DNA of 53,057 nucleotides from Chloroflexota bacterium (GCA_902810755.1 CADDYT010000030.1:1-53057); one strand, 5' to 3'; positions 1-8,842 are shown, counted from the stretch's first letter. Notes: generated by a model from the sequence alone, not told the origin. Program-made: numbers and translations.

Positions 1-42
1 CACGAGGCGTTCGTGCCGCTGGTGAAGGGGTCGTATATAGTA

Positions 43-127
43 GGGCCACCCCTGGCGGATGGCCTGCCAGGCGCGCGCACGGGCTTCCGTTACCGCTGAT
101 GGGGCCACCCCTGGCGGGTGGCCTGCC
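43..127. repeat. Two tandem copies of a GC-rich palindromic motif
   Basis: A 26-base unit occurs at 43-68 and again at 102-127 with one difference. The second copy contains GGCCACCC (103-110) and GGGTGGCC (116-123), which can pair as an 8-bp hairpin around CTGGC. Related sequence occurs inside the palindromes at 9568-9609 and 42301-42321, so this is a dispersed intergenic repeat. Bases 1-42 hold no supportable gene: one frame stays open to a stop at 97-99 and could be the 3' end of an upstream gene, but it is too short to judge. Confidence 0.6.
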
Positions 128-161
128 CCGCGCGGCGATTAGCCTGCTGATGCATGGCTTG

Positions 162-1595
162 CTACTCTGGTAGTGGAATGGGAACCAGCGCATTACGCTG
201 CGGGAAGGCAGCGGCGCGCAGGGCGACATACAGGATGCTATCGGCGCTGGTAGAGGCCAGATCTCTGGGCCATGCTATGAATTCCTCACCGGCAGCCTGC
301 ACAATTTGCAGCGTATGGCCCTGATCGAGGGTGGCATCGGCCTGCGAGGCGACGAGGCCAACGGTGGCGAAGAGGGCGCGCGCATCATGGCCGAGGCGCA
401 GGTAGCGACGGGCTGTGCCGAATGCCCCATCCAGATCGCGGTCAAGCAGTTGCCGGGTGAGCGTATCGAGCAGGGCAGGGGCGAGCAGGCCACCGCCGAG
501 GCCGAGCGAGGCTGGCGGTTGCGCAGGCCCCTTTTGCTCGCCGAGTTCCTTGCTGAGCGCGTTGACATACACGGCGGCAGTGAAGAGCAGGGGCATCGCC
601 TCGATATCCTGAAGCTGGGCGAAAACAACGCGGGTGGCGGCGGCAAAGAGCAGGCCATGTGCGGCCTTGATGAAGGCTTCGCGGTCTCCATCGCCGACCT
701 TCTGCATCACGTCGGCGGCGGCTATCGAGATGACGGAGCCAACGCCGCGCGCGGACGCGCCACCGGGGATGAGAGCGTTATAGACGCCCTGGCAGATCTG
801 TTCGGCGTCGGCATTGCCCGTAATCAGGGAGCGCAGCGGCAGGGCATTTTCGTTCTTCGGCGCGGCCAGCCGCGTGCGATAGCTGGCGACGCTATGGGCC
901 GGGTCGGCAAGGAAGGCGCGCACGGTATTGACCCAGTCCGGCTCCTCGGTGTGCAGCGGCAGATGGGGCGTCAGCCAGTGAATATAATTGGGGGCGCGGT
1001 CCCCCCATTCGACAGCATCGAGCAGCTGCGAGCCGCGTACCGCGAAGGTCAGGGGATGGCCGCCATGCTGGAAGGTGGTAGAGATGCCGTCGTAGATGCG
1101 CACCAGCATGGTGCGATAATCCGCGCCAGTGCCATAGAGGCCGAAGAGCAGGCGTTCGACCATCGCGGGGTCGTTGTTGAAGACGGCCTCGTGCATCATA
1201 TCGGCCATTGTCTTATCTTCCGGTAGGTCGCTGGGGAAGAACGGCTCAGGGTAGGTGTCCTGCGTATTGCGGCCTGCCCGCACGGCTGGCAGCGTGCCGA
1301 CGAACGCCGGGGTAAGGACGGCAATTTCTCGCTCGCGATGCAGCAGATCATACTCTGGCCCGCGCGGCAGCGAATTGAGCCAGAAGCTGAGCATGCTGGC
1401 TGCTGTCAGCGTCAGGATGGCGTGACCGTCGGGGTCGCCGTGACAGGCAATCATGCCGATACGTCCGGCCAGCTTGTAAGCAAGATCGCCCTGGCGCAAC
1501 AGTTCGCGAGTGGCGGAAATAATTTGCTCAGTGTTGCCATAGACAAGCGCGTCAAGGAGAGCCGAGATATCGGCTCTCATCCCTACTAGTGCCAT
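162..1595 (-). CDS. Uncharacterised all-helical protein (477 aa)
   Basis: I do not recognise this protein with confidence. It is 477 residues, looks soluble and almost entirely alpha-helical and Ala/Leu-rich, with no signal peptide or membrane segment. Several His residues lie in helices (HGDPDGH near residue 52, GGHPLTF near residue 178). By eye this faintly resembles the helical domain that is sometimes fused to Rieske ferredoxins, but no Rieske motif is present, so that is only a hint. The start is ATG at 1595 with AGGAG eight bases upstream. It lies 27 bp downstream of the 263-aa gene on the same strand and is probably the last gene of a three-gene unit with the TPR protein. A real gene, function unknown. 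Confidence 0.75.
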   Translation of the reverse strand: MALVGMRADISALLDALVYGNTEQIISATRELLRQGDLAYKLAGRIGMIACHGDPDGHAILTLTAASMLSFWLNSLPRGPEYDLLHREREIAVLTPAFVGTLPAVRAGRNTQDTYPEPFFPSDLPEDKTMADMMHEAVFNNDPAMVERLLFGLYGTGADYRTMLVRIYDGISTTFQHGGHPLTFAVRGSQLLDAVEWGDRAPNYIHWLTPHLPLHTEEPDWVNTVRAFLADPAHSVASYRTRLAAPKNENALPLRSLITGNADAEQICQGVYNALIPGGASARGVGSVISIAAADVMQKVGDGDREAFIKAAHGLLFAAATRVVFAQLQDIEAMPLLFTAAVYVNALSKELGEQKGPAQPPASLGLGGGLLAPALLDTLTRQLLDRDLDGAFGTARRYLRLGHDARALFATVGLVASQADATLDQGHTLQIVQAAGEEFIAWPRDLASTSADSILYVALRAAAFPQRNALVPIPLPE

Positions 1596-1622
1596 AAAAT
1601 CACTCCTGAAAAAAGATGGGTG

Positions 1623-2414
1623 TTATTGCTGATCGATTGTTTCTTGCAGTTCGCGAATAGCGCGATCGATGCGCGGAATCTCAGCATACTCTTCGTCGGC
1701 CAGTTTGAGGCCGCGTTCCATGTAGAGTTCCGCGAGCCTGGCGCCCCGGTCGCCGGGGGTGAAGGCAGCCGCCAGCAGGTCGGAGGCGCGGTACTTTTCC
1801 GGCAGGAAGCGGGCGATGCGCTGCATTTTCCGGCGCGTTTCCTGAAGCAGGCCGCTATCGCGCCCCTCCAGCGCGTAGCGGGCCATGCCCACCAGCTTGC
1901 CCAGTTCTGCCAGGCGCTGCCGGTCGGTCATGGATTGTAAGAGCAGTTCTTCAGCGTCCAGTTCATCCAGGGCTGGCAGCTCCTCTTCCCCGGCCTCTTC
2001 GAGCGTGGGCAGCTCCCCGGCGGATTGCATATATTTCACATACAGCAGGCCATATTCCTGACAGCCCTCGGCCACCAGCTGCATGCGCGCCGCCTCGTCC
2101 CTGGCATTGACGGTTCCCAGGTCGCACAGGTCGTCGTCGCGCCGCTCGGCCAGCACACGCAGTTGCTCAAGGCTGCGCCCCTCCTCCAGCATGGGTGGAA
2201 TAGGCATCACGGGGACATTGGTCGCCTGGCGCAGTTCTTCCGGCGGCAGTTGCGCAGCCAGGAAGGATGGCAGGTATTTGGCCAGGGAGAGCGGAGTGGG
2301 CGGAACAACGCAATAGGTGCAAAAAACGGCCCGTGAATCGACGCTGCTGGTGGCGTAAAAGATGGCATGGCCTTTTGGTGCCTGTGGATTACCTCGAACA
2401 AAACGAAAACTCAT
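1623..2414 (-). CDS. Uncharacterised protein (263 aa), middle gene of TPR cluster
   Basis: I do not recognise this family. The 263-residue product is soluble, with an N-terminal half containing FCTYC (near residue 31) and a Pro-rich stretch, followed by an acidic, helical second half rich in Glu and Leu. FCTYC alone is not a full zinc site. The start is ATG at 2414, preceded by TAGGAGGA with good spacing. It sits 70 bp downstream of the TPR gene and 27 bp upstream of the 477-aa gene, all on the minus strand, so the three are probably co-transcribed. Being adjacent to a TPR scaffold suggests a role in a protein assembly, but that is inference only. Confidence 0.75.
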   Translation of the reverse strand: MSFRFVRGNPQAPKGHAIFYATSSVDSRAVFCTYCVVPPTPLSLAKYLPSFLAAQLPPEELRQATNVPVMPIPPMLEEGRSLEQLRVLAERRDDDLCDLGTVNARDEAARMQLVAEGCQEYGLLYVKYMQSAGELPTLEEAGEEELPALDELDAEELLLQSMTDRQRLAELGKLVGMARYALEGRDSGLLQETRRKMQRIARFLPEKYRASDLLAAAFTPGDRGARLAELYMERGLKLADEEYAEIPRIDRAIRELQETIDQQ

Positions 2415-2484
2415 CAGAAAATCCTCCTACCCGAATCTGCTCCTTCATACATAATAGGCCGTTTTGCTGCTGATAACAAGGCTA

Positions 2485-4698
2485 TTATAACCCCTGAATC
2501 AACTGTTTGAGTCGTGTGGCCAGTTGTTTGTTCCGCTCGCTTTCTTCCCTGCTCATCTCTTCGCCGCCGGTTGGAATGCTCGCGATGTAGTCTTTGATCT
2601 GCCGGGCAATCTCTGTTGCTCCGGCGATGCGTACATAGCCGGTGAGCAGGGTGCGCGCCTGTTCCTCCTGTTGCAGGAGGACGAGCGTAATAGCGGCCTG
2701 CGCATACAACTCACTATATTGACGAAGGAACGTTGTCCATTGTTGTGCGGTGGTGAGCGTCTTCATGACCTGTTCGACCAGTTCAATGGCCCTGTTCATG
2801 GCGGTCAAGGCCTGTGCCGGTTCGTGGCGCGCCAGCCAGACTCCTGCCAGTGCATACTGTGTATCGGCCTCGCCCAGGGGCTGCTGCTGCTGGCGGTAGA
2901 GTGTCAGGGCCTGTTCCAGATCGCTCTGCGCCTCGTCCAGTTGCCCGCTGCCCCGGCGCGCGAGGCCAAGCGAGAGCATGCTATCGGCCTGCCCGACGAG
3001 GTCGTCGCTCTGGTTAAAGCGGGCCAGAGCCGCTTCGCATTGCTCGATGGCCTCTTCCCATTGTTCTCCACGTCCGATCAGCGTCTGCGCGATACCGAGC
3101 AGCGCGGCGCCGTCGCCGTTGAGGCTTTCAAGCAACTGGAACTGGCGACCGGCCTGCTGGAAGGTTGAAGCGGCTATGTCCAGTTCATTGCGAGCCAGCC
3201 GCGAGCGCGCCATGCCGAGCAGCGCCTCGGCCCCGATCAGCGGCTCCTGCTGCCCCTCGGCCTGGTTATGGGCGTCGCTGAAGCGCGCCTCGGCCTGGGT
3301 GAAATCGCCTTCGGTCAGCAGCAACTGTCCCTCGGCCAGCAGAAGGGTCGGCAGAACCTGCTGGCTGAGGGGGCTGTCGTTCGCGCTGGCCCGCGCCTGC
3401 TTGAGATAGGTTGCAGCCTCGCCCAGTTGCCCGGCGAAGATGGCCAGGCTTGCCAGCCGTGCCTGGGCCTGCGCAACGCCTGCTGCTTCCGCGATCCGGG
3501 CCAGCATCTCCTGCGCTTCCCGGTACACGAGCCGCGCCTGCACCGTGCGTCCCTGCTGGCGGTAGATGTCGCCGAGGCCGAGCAGGGCGCGGCTTTCTGC
3601 CTTCACATCTTGCGTTGCCTGCGCTACACGCTGCGCGTCGTCAAAGGTTCTGGCCGCCCGTTCCAGCAGGCCCTGGCGGCGCTGTATCTCGCCCAGATTG
3701 ACGGTGGTATCCGCCACCTCTTCGCGATAGGCAAGCGATTTGTAGGTACGCAGCGCGCGCTCCGTCATGGAACTGGCGTAAGCAAGCTGGCCGCGCCGCA
3801 TGTTGATCTCGCCGAGCAGGCGATTGGCGTTAGCGACTCCCAGCGCGTTCTGCATGTCCGTATAGCGTTGGAGCGCCGACTGCGTGCTGATGAGCGCCTG
3901 ATCGACGCGCCCGTGCAGCAGGGAGACCTCTGCCAGGCCGAAGTTGGCATCGGCCTCGCCCAGTTCGTACTCGATCACTCGCGCCAGATTCACTGCTTCG
4001 GCAAACGTACTGCTGGCCCGATCGAGTTGTAGCTCGTCGAGATAGATGCGCCCCAGACCGAGCAGGGCATCCACCACGCCGAAGTTATCGCGGTTGGCCC
4101 GGTACACCTCCAGGGCGCGCTCGTAATCGGCGGTGGCCCCGGCAAACTGGCGCAGGATGCGCTGAATATCGGCCAGGCTGCGCCGCGCATCCGCCTCGTT
4201 GATGCTATCATGGGAAACAGCATATTTATCGATAGCCTGCCGATAGTATGCTGCCGCACGCTCATAAAGGCCGCGTTGCAGATTGATATGGCCCAGCGCC
4301 AGGGCTACATTACCCTCCCCCTGCGCATCGCGTTCGGCGCTGTAGAGCCTGCCCGCATCTTCATAAGCATCCTGCGCGCGATCCAGGTGGGCCATCTGTC
4401 GCTCGACGTGGCCCAGCGCCAGCTCCGCCCCGGCCTCGTTCAGCGGTCGCCCCGCCTCCTGGTAGAGCTTGATGGCGCGCCGGTAACTGCTCGCCGCTTT
4501 GTCCAGCAGATTGTTCTGCCGCTGCACATCCGCCAGCAAGAAGCGGCTATCCCCGGCGCGTTTGTAGTCACCCGCCAGGCGAAACCGTATCTCAGCATCG
4601 TTGAATGCCTCTGATGCCACATCCAGTTTGCCCTCGTTGAGGGCCTCGATCCCACGCTGCCAGCTCTGTTCCGCAGCTTTTGTATCCTGTGTTGTCAT
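2485..4698 (-). CDS. Large tetratricopeptide repeat (TPR) protein
   Basis: A 737-residue soluble protein built of about 16-17 tandem helical repeats with a 40-residue period, each with the pattern A..LG.....G....A...Y..A. The 40-residue spacing is that of the kinesin-light-chain/LGN-like TPR subclass rather than the usual 34. TPR arrays bind proteins or peptides. No enzymatic or DNA-binding domain is seen, nor a signal peptide or membrane segment, so it is probably a cytoplasmic scaffold or a regulator that has lost its effector part. The start is ATG at 4698 with GAGAGGA upstream. A sigma-70 type promoter lies at 4770-4798. First gene of the cluster with the 263-aa and 477-aa proteins. Confidence 0.85.
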   Translation of the reverse strand: MTTQDTKAAEQSWQRGIEALNEGKLDVASEAFNDAEIRFRLAGDYKRAGDSRFLLADVQRQNNLLDKAASSYRRAIKLYQEAGRPLNEAGAELALGHVERQMAHLDRAQDAYEDAGRLYSAERDAQGEGNVALALGHINLQRGLYERAAAYYRQAIDKYAVSHDSINEADARRSLADIQRILRQFAGATADYERALEVYRANRDNFGVVDALLGLGRIYLDELQLDRASSTFAEAVNLARVIEYELGEADANFGLAEVSLLHGRVDQALISTQSALQRYTDMQNALGVANANRLLGEINMRRGQLAYASSMTERALRTYKSLAYREEVADTTVNLGEIQRRQGLLERAARTFDDAQRVAQATQDVKAESRALLGLGDIYRQQGRTVQARLVYREAQEMLARIAEAAGVAQAQARLASLAIFAGQLGEAATYLKQARASANDSPLSQQVLPTLLLAEGQLLLTEGDFTQAEARFSDAHNQAEGQQEPLIGAEALLGMARSRLARNELDIAASTFQQAGRQFQLLESLNGDGAALLGIAQTLIGRGEQWEEAIEQCEAALARFNQSDDLVGQADSMLSLGLARRGSGQLDEAQSDLEQALTLYRQQQQPLGEADTQYALAGVWLARHEPAQALTAMNRAIELVEQVMKTLTTAQQWTTFLRQYSELYAQAAITLVLLQQEEQARTLLTGYVRIAGATEIARQIKDYIASIPTGGEEMSREESERNKQLATRLKQLIQGL

Positions 4699-4769
4699 AT
4701 TGTTCTATTCTATTTCCTCTCTGAAGAAGAGGAATACTCCTGCTTTGATCTGGATTCCATGTTTCATTC

Positions 4770-4798
4770 ATTGTAATGCGTCCTGACGCGAAAGTCAA
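4770..4798 (-). promoter_or_regulatory. Sigma-70 promoter for the TPR gene cluster
   Basis: On the minus strand, -35 TTGACT (4793-4798) and -10 TACAAT (4770-4775) are separated by 17 bases. The predicted start of transcription is near 4763, giving a leader of about 65 bases before the TPR gene. Confidence 0.65.
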
Positions 4799-4851
4799 AA
4801 CACAGCAGGCGTCTGGCTGGCAGACCGCGCGGCAGCGCGGCAGATTGCCAG

Positions 4852-4880
4852 TAGGCAATGCAGAAGAGTTGTGGTAAAAT
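4852..4880 (+). promoter_or_regulatory. Sigma-70-like promoter for the cNMP-binding gene
   Basis: TAGGCA (4852-4857), a 17-base spacer and TAAAAT (4875-4880) lie upstream of the gene at 4949. The same TAGGCA/17-base arrangement recurs upstream of rpoN (23225-23253). The -35 match is partial. Confidence 0.5.
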
Positions 4881-4948
4881 AGCGTGGGACATCGGGCGCG
4901 AACTATTTCTTTGATTCTGGTATTATTTCCTGTAAGGAGAGAGGAAGC

Positions 4949-5383
4949 ATGAACGAAGAGACTTTGAGACAGGTACCGCTTTTTGCCGATCTGAGCAAGA
5001 AGGAATTGCAAACGCTGGCGAAGAGTTGTCAGGAGCGCACCTATAAGCCTGGGACAACGCTTATGAAGCAGGGTGATACGGGAGTAGGCCTGTATATCAT
5101 CACGAAGGGCCATGCAAAGGTGACGCAGGAGCAAGACCCTGACCGTGCGGAAGTGACATTGAACCATGTTGGTCCCGGCGACGTGCTTGGCGAAATGGCC
5201 CTGCTGGACGATTTACCCCGTTCGGCCAACGTGATTGCCGAAGATGAGGTAACGGCAGTGCTGCTGCCTGTCTGGGAGTTCCGTGCCGCTCTGCGCAGCA
5301 ACCCTGAAATCGGCCTCAAACTGCTCTCCGTTCTCAGCCACCGCCTGCGCAACGTCCAGCAACCGGGCCATACGCAGGGCTAG
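4949..5383 (+). CDS. Stand-alone cyclic nucleotide-binding domain protein
   Basis: A 144-residue protein consisting of one Crp/Fnr-type cyclic-nucleotide-binding beta-roll. The phosphate-binding cassette is clear: GDVLGEMALLDD followed by LPRSA (about residues 76-92), with the Glu and Arg that contact ribose and phosphate in cAMP/cGMP sites. The C-terminal winged helix of CRP-family regulators is absent, so it is not a DNA-binding regulator by itself. It may be a sensor subunit acting on a partner protein. The start is ATG at 4949 with AAGGAGAG upstream. It is transcribed divergently from the TPR cluster and is monocistronic. Confidence 0.88.
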   Translation: MNEETLRQVPLFADLSKKELQTLAKSCQERTYKPGTTLMKQGDTGVGLYIITKGHAKVTQEQDPDRAEVTLNHVGPGDVLGEMALLDDLPRSANVIAEDEVTAVLLPVWEFRAALRSNPEIGLKLLSVLSHRLRNVQQPGHTQG

Positions 5384-5503
5384 TTTCAATCCTCCAGCGC
5401 GCTTCGGCGGCCTGGAGCAAGCGGGCGAGGGCCGGGGCGAGCCTGCCGGTCGCCCTGCCGTTCCATCCTTACCTACCTCGCTTTAGAACAGGGGGGCGCA
5501 GGT

Positions 5504-5591
5504 GTGTCATGCTGAGCGGGCGCGAAGCATCCACCTGTGGGGCTACGCTGGCAAGTTCAACTGGATACTGAGCGGGCGCGAAGCATGACAC
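5504..5591. repeat. Inverted/direct repeat element, TCATGCTGAGCG family
   Basis: GTGTCATGCT (5504-5513) and AGCATGACAC (5582-5591) are perfect inverted ends. Within them a 19-base direct repeat starting CTGAGCGGGCGCGAAG occurs at 5512-5530 and 5569-5587. A shorter member of the family is at 21671-21706. The element lies between convergent genes and could act as a transcript-end hairpin. Confidence 0.7.
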
Positions 5592-5603
5592 GTCTCAACC
5601 CCT

Positions 5604-6092
5604 CTACTCACTCCCGTTGTCAGTGGAGTTTCGTTCTGTGCGGTTATCGGGGTTGAGCAGATTTTGAATCTCCTCGAACATGGTCTGCACGTCGGCGAAG
5701 GAGCGATAGACGCTGGCAAAGCGGATATAGGCGATTTTGTCCAGGCTGCGCAAATGCTCCATCACCAGTTCGCCGATCACGCTGCTGGCTACCTCCTGTT
5801 TTCCCAGGCGGTAGAGTTCCTGCTCGATTTCCTCGACGGCGTTCTCGATTTCACCGGCTGGCAGCGGACGTTTCTCACACGCCTTACGCATGCCGATATA
5901 TAGCTTCTCACGGTCAAACGGCTCGCGCCTTTGATCCCGTTTGATTACCAGCAACTGAAATTTCTCAACTCGTTCGTAGGTACTGAATCGTCCCTTGCAG
6001 TGTTCACATTCACGCCTGCGATGGATGGCGTCCCCGATGTCACGCGAGTCTTTCACCCGTGACTCGGTGCCTCCGCAGAATGGACACTTCAT
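5604..6092 (-). CDS. nrdR: Transcriptional repressor NrdR
   Basis: NrdR is the ATP/dATP-sensing repressor of ribonucleotide reductase genes. The 162-residue length is typical. The N-terminal zinc ribbon is intact (C3, C6, C29, C32) with the family motif around VKDSRD and RRRECE. The ATP-cone follows at about 49-139, beginning VIKRDQRREPFDREKL. The start is ATG at 6092 with GGGAG upstream. No ribonucleotide reductase gene lies in the window, so its target is elsewhere. Identification is firm. Confidence 0.97.
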   Translation of the reverse strand: MKCPFCGGTESRVKDSRDIGDAIHRRRECEHCKGRFSTYERVEKFQLLVIKRDQRREPFDREKLYIGMRKACEKRPLPAGEIENAVEEIEQELYRLGKQEVASSVIGELVMEHLRSLDKIAYIRFASVYRSFADVQTMFEEIQNLLNPDNRTERNSTDNGSE

Positions 6093-6192
6093 GCCTGCGC
6101 TCTCCCGGATATGCTGATACGTCGTTTATAACCAGACCTATTGTACCACAGAGAGCAACACAGGCAGGAGACCTCACAGTTTGCGCTTCCAG

Positions 6193-6468
6193 TCAGGCGT
6201 GGGTAGGGATTTGCCCGGACTCGATGTGGCCGCCGTCTCGCCTGCCGCTTGCGCCGGAGATGGGCGCGGCTACCGGGAAGTTGAGGCCGAGCTGCGATGG
6301 ATGCACTTTGCCGATATAGCCTGAGCGCAGGCGAGAGCCGTCGCGCCAGTAGGCATACCAGTAGGGGCCATGCCCCTGCCCGGTGCGGCACGTGCTGCAC
6401 GACTCTTTGCCGCACTTGCGGTACTGCAATTGATACGTAATGTGCTGGTTACTTGGAAGCTGCGTCAT
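6193..6468 (-). CDS. DUF6788-like small Cys-containing protein
   Basis: A 91-residue protein with the pattern YRKCGKESCSTC, then GHGPYWYAYWRDG and YIGK, which is the hallmark of the DUF6788 family (a small domain often found near mobile elements; function unknown). Family members usually carry an N-terminal coiled coil, which is mostly missing here. The frame is open up to 6498, but ATG at 6468 has GGGGAAGGG upstream and fits better. The C-terminal part (after about residue 60) is low in recognisable features. It is 100 bp upstream of nrdR on the same strand, but co-transcription is uncertain. Confidence 0.65.
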   Translation of the reverse strand: MTQLPSNQHITYQLQYRKCGKESCSTCRTGQGHGPYWYAYWRDGSRLRSGYIGKVHPSQLGLNFPVAAPISGASGRRDGGHIESGQIPTHA

Positions 6469-6776
6469 AAAACAAATCCCTTCCCCAGTTTTTAACAATG
6501 TACATACATGTTACAACAATCAGCGTCAATCTGCTACACAGAATACCATCAATGCGTGAATATTGTCTGAATTATCGCTTACAAAAGATGAGAAAATGTT
6601 CATTTTGTCGGTCGCTCCCTGACGCAAAAACCGGCCTTTTCTAAATATTTTTTCATGTACCCCATTTTTCCCAGAAAAATTCCTTTTGCTGCCCGGCTGT
6701 GCTATGATGTTCTTCAGGAAAAGTCAGTAAGAGGAACGTTTTGCTTTGCCGGAAGATATAAGGAGAAAAGCGAGCG
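6469..6776. other. AT-richer intergenic region between divergent genes
   Basis: No gene is seen in these 308 bases, which are clearly more AT-rich than their surroundings. They must hold the promoters of the DUF6788-like gene and of the GH18 gene. TATGAT at 6704-6709 is a plausible -10 for the latter, though the -35 17 bases upstream is poor. Confidence 0.5.
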
Positions 6777-8006
6777 ATGCGACCGGGTCACAGGCTGTTC
6801 AGTCAATGGCGTTTTTTTGTGCCACTGCTCTTACTGGTGCCTGTCTTGATTCTGGCAGGCCACACGCTGGTCAACGCGCCCGCCTCTGAATTTCTTATGC
6901 AGCAGTTGAATGTGCAGCAGGCGCCTGCCGTGCGCACGCTCCATCTCTTGAACGGCAAAACGGCCTCGCTGAGCTGGATTTTCGGGCGCGATTGCAGCAG
7001 CGGCGTGCGGGCATATCTGCTCAGCGCGGCCCACGACCCTGATGCCGCGCTGATTGGCAGCGGCTGGGTCGATCCGACGAATGGCCAGCTCATTGAGGGC
7101 GAGAACAACAACTGCGTTCCCGGCAGCCTCAGCATGGATAGCGTGGTGCGCCTGGTCCACAGCAAGGGCGGCATGGCCTATCTTACTGTGACGATGGATA
7201 CCGACCAGTCATGGACGACGCAGCAGGCCGCCGCCTACATCGATAAGGCGACCACTGATGCCGCCTACATCCAGGCCATTGTCAACACAACGGTGCAGGG
7301 CGGTTACGATGGCGTGATTATGGATTTAGAGGGCGTCGATCTTACGTACCCCAACATTCAGCAGAAATTTGCCCTTTTTAACCAGCGCGTGTGGGCCGCT
7401 TTACGCCCGTTGCACAAACCCTACGGTATCGCCCTGCTGCACAAGCTCAGTGACCATGATGCCTATTACACCCTCAACGGCTTCGAGAACTGGAGTTTGC
7501 TGGGTCGCGCCGCCGATTTCATCGTCATTATGGCCGTTGACCAGGCGTACTGGACCCCCGGCCCGACGGTCAGCGATCCCTGGCTCAATCAATTGCTGGC
7601 CTACGCCCTGCACACTATGCCGCAGATGCTGCCGCGTATCATCTGGGAGTTGCCCCTTTATGGCGATACCTGGCACCAGGCAAACGGCGGCTGGGTCTTC
7701 GATGGTGATGTGACCTTTCAGACTTCTCAGTCCATTCTTGGCCAGTTGACCCCCGCGCAGATTGACGCCGCCGCGACCGACGAGCAGGATGCCTACACGC
7801 CCCACGTCGTCTATACCGATGCTTCTGGCGTTAAACACTCGCTCTGGTATCTCAGCCCGCAGAATCTCTACAACATTGTGACCGGCTTCTGGCAAACCCT
7901 GCAGATGGAGCCGCAATTCAACAACTCGCGCCTTCAGATCGCTGTCTGGTGGCGCACAACCGCAGAACCCCAGAATTTCTGGCCCCTGCTCGATAAACTC
8001 TATTGA
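6777..8006 (+). CDS. Membrane-anchored glycoside hydrolase family 18 protein
   Basis: A 409-residue protein with a short basic N-terminus and one hydrophobic segment (about 13-30), then an extracellular domain resembling the GH18 (TIM-barrel) proteins related to spore cortex-lytic YaaH/SleL and to chitinases. The catalytic signature is YDGVIMDLEGVD, residues 177-188. The general acid E185 and D183 are present, but the first Asp/Asn of the inner triad is Ile181, which is unusual. Substrate could be peptidoglycan, chitin or another GlcNAc polymer. The start is ATG at 6777, with AAGGAGAA upstream. Monocistronic by position. The GH18 assignment is moderately sure; activity is not. Confidence 0.75.
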   Translation: MRPGHRLFSQWRFFVPLLLLVPVLILAGHTLVNAPASEFLMQQLNVQQAPAVRTLHLLNGKTASLSWIFGRDCSSGVRAYLLSAAHDPDAALIGSGWVDPTNGQLIEGENNNCVPGSLSMDSVVRLVHSKGGMAYLTVTMDTDQSWTTQQAAAYIDKATTDAAYIQAIVNTTVQGGYDGVIMDLEGVDLTYPNIQQKFALFNQRVWAALRPLHKPYGIALLHKLSDHDAYYTLNGFENWSLLGRAADFIVIMAVDQAYWTPGPTVSDPWLNQLLAYALHTMPQMLPRIIWELPLYGDTWHQANGGWVFDGDVTFQTSQSILGQLTPAQIDAAATDEQDAYTPHVVYTDASGVKHSLWYLSPQNLYNIVTGFWQTLQMEPQFNNSRLQIAVWWRTTAEPQNFWPLLDKLY

Positions 8007-8081
8007 TGTCCCTGTAAGCATGCTTTTCACCTGGCGCAAGCATACCGTGATGAGTCTGTGAGGGTCGGATGAAGTTGTCGA

Positions 8082-8090
8082 TGGTATAAT
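8082..8090 (+). promoter_or_regulatory. Extended -10 promoter upstream of hpf
   Basis: TGGTATAAT (TG at 8082-8083, TATAAT 8085-8090) is an extended -10 element; no good -35 is visible. Transcription from about 8097 would give an 89-base leader for hpf. Confidence 0.55.
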
Positions 8091-8185
8091 GAGAGATGGA
8101 GGGAGCGTTTTTCTTCGATGTTCGAGAAACGCCTGCTTCGATGCTTTGTCCGTTGTTGGATCGAATTGTGAAGGAGGGGTTGTCA

Positions 8186-8842
8186 ATGCAAATCGTTCTC
8201 AAGGGCAAACAGTATGAGATCACTCCCCGACTGCGTCAGATGATTGAGCGCAAGACAAAACGCCTTGCCCGCCTGGTTGATGGCGATACTCGCATTGAGA
8301 TCACCATCACGGAAGAGAAGACGCGCAGCGCGCAGGATCGCTTCACGGTCCAGGTGGCTATTCCTGCTGGTTCGCATCCTGTGCGCGGCGAAGTCAGCGC
8401 GACCAACGTCAATAGCGCGCTCGACGTGGTACTGGATAAAGTGGTCAAGCAACTTGGTCGCCAGAAGGACCGGCAGACCACAACCATACGCCATCATACC
8501 CCCCCCATTCGCGTGCTTTCGCTCTCGCGCGCCGGTTTGCTCTCCGCGTTAGAGGAGCGGGAGGTGGAACCGGTAGGCGCGCAAGCCCGGGGCGCGAAAC
8601 GTACAAAGGCGCAGCAATCGCTGGTAACTATCGGCCACGAGCGCAACGAAGAGATCTGGTCGCAGGTGCTGGAGATTCGCCGCGTTCCCGGCAAACCCAT
8701 GAATCACGAGGAGGTCATCGCCCAGATGGAGGCGCAGGGCCTCTCGTTTCTGCCTTTCTATAATGAAGCCACCGGCAGCGTCAATGTCATGTATCGCCTC
8801 GACAAAGGAGGCTATGGCCTGCTCTTACCCACGCTTGAATAG
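8186..8842 (+). CDS. hpf: Long-form ribosome hibernation promoting factor
   Basis: A 218-residue long HPF. The N-terminal S30AE/RaiA domain (about 1-100) begins MQIVLKGKQYEITP and has the usual K/R-rich helix. A variable linker follows, and the C-terminal dimerisation domain (about 155-218) contains the family pattern KPMNHEEVIAQME with NVMYRLDKGGYGLL. Long HPF binds the 30S decoding centre and pairs two ribosomes into inactive 100S dimers in stationary phase. Although the frame is open from 8096, ATG at 8186 is preceded by AAGGAGGGG and matches the family N-terminus. Identification is firm. Confidence 0.93.
   Translation: MQIVLKGKQYEITPRLRQMIERKTKRLARLVDGDTRIEITITEEKTRSAQDRFTVQVAIPAGSHPVRGEVSATNVNSALDVVLDKVVKQLGRQKDRQTTTIRHHTPPIRVLSLSRAGLLSALEEREVEPVGAQARGAKRTKAQQSLVTIGHERNEEIWSQVLEIRRVPGKPMNHEEVIAQMEAQGLSFLPFYNEATGSVNVMYRLDKGGYGLLLPTLE

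Noticed and set aside
43..127. Possible CRISPR or tandem array at the window start
   Set aside because: Only two copies, palindromic, and the intervening sequence is not spacer-like; related copies are dispersed elsewhere.
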